Assembly: GCA_003260075.1 (NCBI GenBank)
Contig: QLIY01000065.1
Coordinates: 137,463-201,462 of the forward strand
Source of the DNA: Phallusia mammillata
Lineage: Eukaryota; Chordata; Ascidiacea; Phlebobranchia; Ascidiidae
Direction: 5' to 3'
Length of the DNA: 64,000 nt
Of this stretch, positions 56,692 through 64,000 are shown piece by piece. Below the pieces are notes generated by a model, which searched no databases, was not told the DNA's origin, and saw only the letters and a list, made by a program, of their open reading frames with translations. The stretch's first letter is position 1; each line of letters opens with the position of its first letter. Both the position numbers and the translations under genes were made by a program.

Positions 56692-58435
56692 TACCTTAAT
56701 ATCTGTCTTTCTTAATAAACTATTTTACCAGTTCCTGTTTGCTTTACTGGTTTGGATTTGACCTAGAAGAATGAAATATGGAAATGATAATTTAAAAAAC
56801 ATACTTGTTAAAGAATATTTTTCTCAGCCATTTAGGTCTCCAACTACGTAGTTTCTGCAAAGATTCAGAAAAAAACTAATAAATACAGTATGCAGTTGGA
56901 ATATTTGACATACTTGTTGGTCCAATAAATCGGGGTAGAATGCAGGAAACATTGGATTTTATTGATATGCTAGCATTGTTTACAGTAAATTTTTCCAAAC
57001 CTAAGAATGCCAGTTTTTGTACCACAAAGACAAATATATTTACAATCTTAAACTGGCAAACTAGCACTAAAACCCAAAGATCTACGAGCTCAACCCCTGG
57101 CTGTGTCGAATTTGTTAAAAAAAAAAAATAATACTCAATTCTAAACGACTATGCTTTTTTCAGGACCTCTCGGGTGTAGCCTCATACCAATGACATTAAA
57201 CAAGCAGCAATAGTCCTAGCAAACTTAAACACTATGAAAACGTAAGCTAGTTTTATATAAGCTACCCTGATGAAGACGACCTGTATAGGACGTCGAAACG
57301 TCGGAATAAAATCACATTTGCCAGAAGAGCTCTTTAAACTTGGTAAGCTAGTTTTCTTTGTGAAGTAGCCATTTTTCCTTTGTAACGTACATAATCAAGA
57401 GCCATGGGTTGGGGGTCATTTTAAGGGGGGCACAAACTATAAAAGGGTGAGACCCACCGAGTTACTGACCAAGCTAGTGTCTGCTATTACCAGTTTGTGA
57501 TAAAAAAATAGTTCAATGTGAGCGAAAAACGCTCATTTTATTGTGTACTGACTTGTAAAAGGGATATACGAAGAAAAATTTGCAGTAAATCATAGAATCC
57601 ACACAAACGTATTTACGACTTGAATGTTGGCAAAAATACATAAAAGGTTAAAAAAGTGATCTTTAGAACAAAACACACCACGTTAAAAGCTCAACCACTA
57701 AAAAAATATTTTCGAAGTAGTCAAACAGCCGCAAAAACGAGGAAATAATCCACGAAGTTAAAATCATGTCAGATCGCATGCTGCATAGCAAAGCCAGTCA
57801 TTTGGTTTCATGGTTATTCACAACAAGCGCACTCACATACAACATGATAAAATTAATGCAACGTTGGGTGCACGTACCTAGTGTGCTCCAGGATGAAACT
57901 TATCAAAAAAGACAGGAAAAAACGGTGAACATTATTTTTGCCCACCACATCTGGTCTGTAAAGCAAATTGCACGTTTGATCATGAAACAAAACGTCCGCA
58001 AGCGCTCGGACCGTGTACTAGACAATGATAGAAAAAGTAAACGATGAAGGGTAAGCGATCACGATGGGGCAAAATACTCTTGCTAAGCGTAGAAACAATC
58101 TGGGCGCGTGGTTGGATTTTAAACGAACATAGCAGTAAAAGAAGGTTTAAAATAAAATCGTTTTTGCTTCAAAAGTCGACGTTTTCCTTGAATATTTCCA
58201 TTGATACAAAACTGACAGTCACCAACCACTAAGGTCTTGTTGGAATCAGGTGCTACCTTTACAGACATTGTGTAGGCAGCATGTAAACCAAGTTTGTCTC
58301 TTGGATTGAAGTCACCGCCGTACCAGGACAGAAGGGTATCGTTAACACCTACAAGTACAGAGTGCCAGGTAGTTGGCATAAGACCAGCTATACGACCAGC
58401 ACAGTTCAGTGCAGAGAAACGTATTTCCCGCAAGG
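56692..58435. other. Convergent region between TAF6L and MITF
   Basis: Holds the TAF6L 3' end (AATAAA at 56714), a small insertion at 57255-57342 with a 13-bp target duplication, and the likely MITF 3' UTR. Two open frames (57766-58047 on +, 58119-58433 on -) show no recognised family. Confidence 0.55.
57255..57342 (+). mobile_element. 88-bp insertion with hammerhead-like core
   Basis: The flanking 13-mer GTAAGCTAGTTTT occurs at 57242-57254 and 57343-57355, as expected for a target-site duplication. The insert contains CTGATGA, a GACG/CGTC pair able to form a stem, then GAAAC. This order (CUGAUGA, stem II, GAAA) is the conserved core of hammerhead ribozymes, which are known in Penelope-like elements and retrozymes. 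Helix III and the cleavage site were not identified, so activity is unproven. Confidence 0.5.
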
Positions 58436-61400
58436 TTACTGGTTCAGATTGTTCGGGTTATTGGCGTCCGAGAGGAAGATGTCGTCCTTAATCATATCGT
58501 CCATCATGACATCCGAATACTGCGGAAAAGGGAAAGAATGACTTAATGCCTAGTCTAGTACATCACATGATAGTTGGGCCCGCACACGCATGTTTTAGCC
58601 ACTGTGTTGCAGCACACTAAAATGCAGTGAGAGATTACCAAATGTGCCGCAAAATATTTGTGTTTTCGGAGCAAAACAATTAGCTCATGTTTTCGAGTTT
58701 TGATGACTAAATGCGGCAGTGTACGACAACGATAGAACTCTATTGTAATCTTATTTGATACCAAAATCACATAAAAGTAAACCTGCCTAAAGTGTTTGTG
58801 TGTGTTTTACCACCCAAATGTGTCCCATGAACAATAATTTAGTTTGTTGGTGTGCCACAAGCCATGGGAAAACACTGCTTTACATCACGTGGCGAGATTT
58901 GATTTCGAGTCTCACTGCATTTTATGAAACTGCAATAACACTGTTTTTCTATTGTTTTTTACATTAGCCAATCAGCTTGCTTATAAACACACGTTGGAAG
59001 ATTGAGGAACTACATGACGTCACATACAATGCGCAAACCACCTAAACCATTACAACACCACAAACCACGTGACTCTCTACAGCAGGGGTGGCCAACCCGC
59101 GGCTCGCGAGCCGCATGCGGCTCTTCGCCTGGTTTTATGCGGCTCTTAAGTTGTTGTCGAAGTTTGGGGCCATTGTGTATATTTGGGTTAGTATGGGGCG
59201 ATCTGGTAAAAAAATCGTTAAATTTAAAGTAAAGCTTTAACAACTTTGCTTTTGAACAAACTTTTTATCGATATGGCCACAAACCTTGCCTTAAAACTGC
59301 AACTTTATGTGGCAAATGGCTTGATTATGATGGCATATATTTAATTGTGAACAATGAATGGTTGCTCATTGTTGCGTACAATGCGAATGAGACACGAAGC
59401 AACAGCAATATTTACAACAAATGTGTTCCAAAGTAAATAATGCTTCAATCCGTTGTTTTTCGGGTTATGACGAACGTTATATTTTATCGGCAGTTTGTCT
59501 TGGGTTTGAATTGAGCGATTGTTGGTGGTGAATGCATTAATGACGTCGCAATGAATTTAGTTTCGCCACTTTGCACTTGGGGCACATGCGCGTTAGGTGT
59601 TTGGGGCGCGTGCCCGTTAGATGAAAATACCGCAAGTTTTTTCAGCAGGGAAAATCTTTTAAATAAACAATTTTTGTCAAGTTAGCCTTCAAATTGGCAG
59701 TGAAAAAAGATTTTAGCAATTCACCAGAAATGAATCTCACCGCACGTTATTTATAGAATGAGAAAAAAGGGGTATTTTAATTCATATGTTTTTGTTCGAT
59801 GGATTCGTTGAAATGAGAGTTTTGTGTGAGAGACAGTGTTTGCACTGACCATTTATTGTTGAAAATGACTGGCCCGTGGTCTGTACAAGTCAAATTGTGT
59901 CATTATTATGTTGGTGTGCGACATTTAGAATAGATCTGGCTAAGCTCAGGTCTCTGTGTGTGAGTAAGGGACGAGCTATTTAACAAATGTGCTTATGTGT
60001 TTAATGTGGCTCTTTGTGGTAACACAATAAAAAATATGGCTCTTGGGCTTTGACCGGTTGGCCACCCCTGCTCTACAGTATTGGAATTAGGAGAAAGTTT
60101 TTTCAAAATTTAGCTAATGATGCTGGTTTTCATTCCACACTATAGCCCCAGGCCGGTAGTGTAATTGCCGGCATAAATACTAGCTAACGTCTGGTATAAT
60201 CACAACATATACCATGACATCATGTGACTACACGGCGCACGAGCTAGCTAATTTTACGAAGATTATGAACTTAATAAAATCATGTGATTTCCAACAGATG
60301 GCCAGAATTGATTTAAAACCATGACTCAACAAAATTTAAAGATTGGCTTAAAATAACAAGTCAATAGACATACCTGCGAGTTTTCGTTTAAAAAGGCACT
60401 AAAATCGCTTCCGCCCATCAACGTGCTGACGTCTGAGGCACCAGTGGGGTCAAAGTTCAAATCGGATATATCCATGTCACCAAGACCTAAAAAAGGCACA
60501 ATGAAAATTCTAAAACGTCCTTTTTCTGGTGGTCAACGCTTACCAAAATTTGCGAACACATACTATGTGCCGCAAAACAATCTGCTCTTCAATACAATGT
60601 TGGTTTACTAATTTCTTTGTTAAAGTTTCGTTTGAGTTTACCCTTGTAAGAGCTATCACGAATTAGTGGCGAAAATAACTTACTCAGCACTGTGTTACTG
60701 GTGAGGGGATCCAGTACTTGCTGGTTTCCTAAACTCAAGTTGTCTTGAGGATTGGGTGAATGAGAAGGATAGGTGGGCACAGGCGAAATGTTTAACATTT
60801 GATGTTGCTGCTGCTGTTGTATTTGTTGTTGTTGATGATGATGTTGTTGCTGCTGTTGCTGTTGTTGTTGTTGCTGGTGATGATGCTGGTGCTGTTGGTG
60901 GGATGTTACAGAATTCATCTGCTGCAATTCAGTGAATGCACCGTCCACCATCAACTGCAAAAATATACGATGTTTCAGAAATTGACACATTTTAAGTTGC
61001 TAGGAAATTATTTTATCTTTGTTAACTTTAGCTTGGTGTACGTTCATATTTAAATTCAGCGGGACCCTGAGTCAGTTTTGGATCAAAATTGTAAGTTCTA
61101 AATAGTAACGTTTTTTCTATCTCTGTGTATCAAGATACAAGTCCATTTGTGTCCCGTCATTCTGATACAGTTTACCGCCATTGGTATACGCTTGACAACA
61201 ACAACATGAACTTATCTAAACTTAGTGCAAACGCGATTAAGCATTAGTAGCGGTATGGAACAGTCTCAATGGGCTGTCAAAGTACGTCCATAGCAACTAT
61301 GCGCCAATGTTAAATTGCTTATTATATTATTACAAAATCACTATTTAATCCACGACCACGACAAATGGGTTTTATAACGACCGAAATCCATTTAGCCCAG

Positions 61401-63936
61401 TGCACTTTTACTATTGATTTTAGATATTAGCCTTTACATCTTCATGCGCCGTCTATTGATTTTTCAATAAGATTTGTTGTGTTGACTCGCATAATGCTTC
61501 GCCCAATGCATGTATTTCTTGTCACCGAATTATTGGAAAATGGTTTGTGGTCGCATGAAATTACCTCTGCCAATTAGAACGTACCTAACAGAATCAATTG
61601 GCTAGCTTTCATCCACATGGGTAAAAACCGAAACATTTTATCGTTGCGTTATTTCCTTTTTTAATTTCGTTCCCCAATACATTTTCTCTCCCATGAAACT
61701 TGTAACGTTTGTAAACAAATGATAAATATTGCTTTTCTTAGGTATGATAGTACCTGGTTGTGTCCCATTTGTTGCTGGTCGCTGCTACCGACAGGCGTGT
61801 GATGATGCTGGCCTGGCTGAAACACCAGAACTTGGTCATTGGACGTGCCGGGTGGACTTGTGACCAGTATAGGGGAATGTGACGATGGTGTCACGGGATT
61901 CGAGGGAAAACTTGAAACTTGCAATTCTTGCTCTAAAATACGAATATCATGTTAGTACCCATGCTGACAAAATACAGCATTAATACAAGTCCAAAACTTC
62001 AGTTTAATGCAAAACATAAAAAACAAAAAACAGCGTTTTAAAGTACGGTGGAATCCCAAAATTTGATACGGTTTAATACAGTGGTCGCCAACCACCGGGC
62101 GTCCGTGAGGAGTTTGTTACCGGGCCGCATAAAACTTGCTCAAAGTTCACATTAAATCAAAGTTGTAGTAACTGTAATTAGTTTCAGTGCGAAACATTTG
62201 TGGCTTTTAAAGGCCGGTCCGTGATAATAATTTCAGTTTCAAACCGATCCGCAGTGTTAAAAAGGTTACCGGCCCCTGGTTTAATATATGATGCTGTATC
62301 AAACCTTTTGTGAAGTTTAAATCGCGTGTGGGGGACGTTGAGTCGGTAAGCAGGGTTTGTACCATGTTTTGTTTGTCCGTCTGATCACTAGAGACGGGGA
62401 TCCCGCTTTGTTGGACCATCATTTCTAGTTCCTAAACACAAAGCAACGGTCAGAAATTTGGACACAACCTCATAAATGTTCCAGTTAATTTTTCCCAAAA
62501 AAAAAGCGATGTAGTGTCCATTGTTTTTTTAGGTCCATTAAATAGTACCTGAACTCGTAGCAGTAACTTCTTATTCATGTTTTCCATTTGCTTTGCCCTC
62601 TGTTCAACTTGCCGGGAGCGTGCTTGCTCGTTCTTAAGCGAATGAATATAATCGACTGCTGCCTTTAAAATCGATCCCTTATTCCAGCGAACGTCCCTGT
62701 GTTCAAGCAATAGGAATTAGACCATTAGAGAACAATCTACCTCAATGCGACGGCCAATAAAAAATTAGACCCTTTTCCCAATAGGCCCGGAATAGCAAGC
62801 ATTTTTGATTAAGTTAAGGACATTGCATAGATAACACAATAAATTTACTACCAATGCAAAAAAATTGACTTACAAAAAAGTAACCCTTTAGTAACTACAA
62901 AAAAATGTACATCCCTTCACGTAACGTTCAAAAAACAAAACTTTAAGCACTTAAATGGTGACATGATGATGATGACTTTACCACTGATGTGAGTGGTCGT
63001 ACCCCCACAAACTTTTTTAAGGGGTGAAAAGGCGTTCCTACATTCCTAAGCCACCCAAAAAGTTGAATACAACAACTTACGGGTCGATTGACTTCGGAAC
63101 CATGTGTCCCAGCTCCTTAATTCGGTCGTTGATGTTGTAACGTCGCCTTCTCTCAACTGAAAGTAAAAATTATGCTATAAAATTTCGTGCTAAAAGCCGC
63201 AATAGGTGAAGAGCAAACTAGATGTTTGGAATATCGCAACCCTCAACTACACAGGAGCACGAATAGTTGGTGATTCATAACTGCTCATGTCTATGGTGCA
63301 TGACGACTACCGTGTTGCTCGCATTGGAATTCTTACCGAAACTCGGTTTAAACTTAGATTGAACAATGTTTCAACTTAAAAAAAAAGTAAATCGTGTAAG
63401 TTTGTTCGAGAAGCAAAGTCTTTTCCAAGAATGGCTAACCGAGAGAGTTTATTACAAAAATAAAGTAATATTATTATAGGAGTTGTCAATACTCACTGAT
63501 ATTGTGATTGTCTTTTTTGATTCTGTCTTTCGTAAAATGTCGAATCTCGTCGTCCGTTAGTTCCCGTTTGACGAGAGGATACGACGATGAAGTTTGTTCT
63601 TTCCGAACTACCCCGAGATTTTGTGAGGCTCCCAACGCAAACGTGTCAAGTTGGTTGGGTGAAATTGTTGGAAGCTGCAAACAAAAATGTACAAATCATG
63701 ATACAAATATGTTGTGGGAATTGCATTTGCGAAGGTTACATGTTATTGCTTGCTTTGTATGTTGGAGAGGTGCAAAAACATTCACAATTGGGTGCTTTTT
63801 GTTATTTATCAACAGATCGATATATGATTAAAAATTTTGCCAATCAGTGTACCGTATTCGCAGTGCGATCATATCGGAAGTGCTCATCTCCCATACTCGA
63901 CTCAATGCTCACAATGTCGTCCACAATCTCGTTTAC
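58436..63936 (-). CDS. MITF: MITF/TFE-family bHLH-zipper factor (N-terminus outside)
   Basis: Nine exons visible, about 419 residues; earlier exons lie beyond the right edge. MiT/TFE factors bind E-box/CLEAR sites as dimers and control lysosomal, pigment-cell and related genes. Seen in order: the acidic segment [12 protein letters not shown] (63853-63936); [10 protein letters not shown]; the basic region and helix 1 [24 protein letters not shown] across exons 63497-63674 and 63081-63156; helix 2 [15 protein letters not shown] and the zipper (62549-62696). The C-terminal half holds a Gln/His-rich tract (about 60792-60900) and ends with an acidic tail [16 protein letters not shown]. One gene usually stands for MITF, TFEB, TFEC and TFE3 outside vertebrates, so the symbol is family level. 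Confidence 0.9.
59083..60070. mobile_element. hAT-like non-autonomous element 5
   Basis: A 988-bp element with ends CAGGGGTGGCCAACC / GGTTGGCCACCCCTG and an exact target duplication CTCTACAG (59075-59082 and 60071-60078). GCGGCTC/GGCTCTT motifs cluster at both ends. No transposase reading frame is left. It lies in the last MITF intron. Confidence 0.88.
60792..60900 (-). repeat. CAG/CAT-type repeat coding Gln/His tract in MITF
   Basis: The plus strand is a mix of TTG, CTG, TGC and GATGAT units. In the MITF frame it encodes mostly Gln with His clusters (a run of 11 Gln, then HHH, then further Gln blocks, about 34 residues). Mixed codons suggest it is an older tract, not a pure expanding triplet repeat. 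Confidence 0.85.
62079..62278. mobile_element. hAT-like non-autonomous element 6
   Basis: A 200-bp element starting CAGTGGTCGCCAACCACCGG and ending CCGGCCCCTG, with an exact target duplication GTTTAATA (62071-62078 and 62279-62286). The inverted ends are less perfect than in the others. It lies in a MITF intron. Confidence 0.8.
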
Positions 63937-64000
63937 CTACAAACAATAGAAACATAAGTATACAATGCATCCACACACGGCATGTTATCGATTGAGTGGC

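Larger units (their letters stand above)
58436..63936 (-). other. Visible exons of MITF
   Basis: Exons in transcript order: 63853-63936, 63497-63674, 63081-63156, 62549-62696, 62305-62431, 61754-61932, 60684-60954, 60374-60486, 58436-58519. Total 1260 nt including the stop at 58436-58438. All junctions are GT/AG with matching phases. The last intron is the longest (about 1.85 kb) and holds a hAT-like element. Confidence 0.85.

Noticed and set aside
57766-58047. 93-codon plus frame
   Set aside because: No family motif or splice context; lies in the convergent intergenic region.
59083-60070. Autonomous transposon in the last MITF intron
   Set aside because: The ends and target duplication are clear, but the 988 bp contain no transposase reading frame.
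60799-61053. Plus-strand leucine/methionine-rich frame
   Set aside because: Antisense reading of the MITF Gln/His tract.

Overview
This window is eukaryotic. Genes are split into many short exons by introns with GT/AG ends, the intergenic DNA is AT-rich, and the proteins are animal ones. Gene content (a ciliary central-apparatus protein, TAF6L, IQSEC, MITF), compact genes, small introns and closely spaced genes suggest a small-genome invertebrate chordate, most likely an ascidian tunicate. The species assignment is an inference and was not tested.

Layout: (1) RABIF/MSS4 at 1222-1578 (+), one exon. (2) A 22-exon ubiquitin-specific protease of the USP4/11/15 type at 1881-9421 (+), starting only 302 bp after RABIF. 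(3) 9.4-11.7 kb: convergent intergenic DNA. (4) A 52-exon gene at 11668-35972 (-), about 3022 residues, best matched to CFAP54 of the ciliary central apparatus. (5) 36.0-39.0 kb: no gene seen. (6) IQSEC/BRAG (coiled coil, IQ, SEC7, PH) at 38975-52291 (-), 15 exons. (7) 52.3-55.0 kb: head-to-head intergenic DNA. (8) TAF6L at 55032-56691 (+), two exons. (9) A MITF/TFE bHLH-zipper gene (-), visible from 58436 to 63936, with its N-terminal exons beyond the right edge. Splice phases agree through every model, except at one homopolymer inside a CFAP54 exon.

The genes look like unrelated housekeeping, ciliary, trafficking and transcription functions side by side. The one pair that may share expression is RABIF-USP, whose spacing resembles an operon-like pair.

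The most unusual feature is sequence architecture. There are 18 uninterrupted poly(C)/poly(G) runs. Fourteen are 10-12 nt long, and 13 of these sit between two imperfect direct copies of 60-260 bp of local sequence. Four are 45-74 nt long and separate no repeat. Either neighbouring contigs or haplotypes were joined without merging at G-runs, or there is a real tandem-duplication process linked to G-runs. The window also holds six short non-autonomous hAT-like elements, five with exact 8-bp target duplications, one of which has a paralogous empty site in the same gene. A RING-like cysteine cluster lies inside the USP catalytic domain, and a small insertion with a 13-bp target duplication carries a hammerhead-ribozyme-like core.
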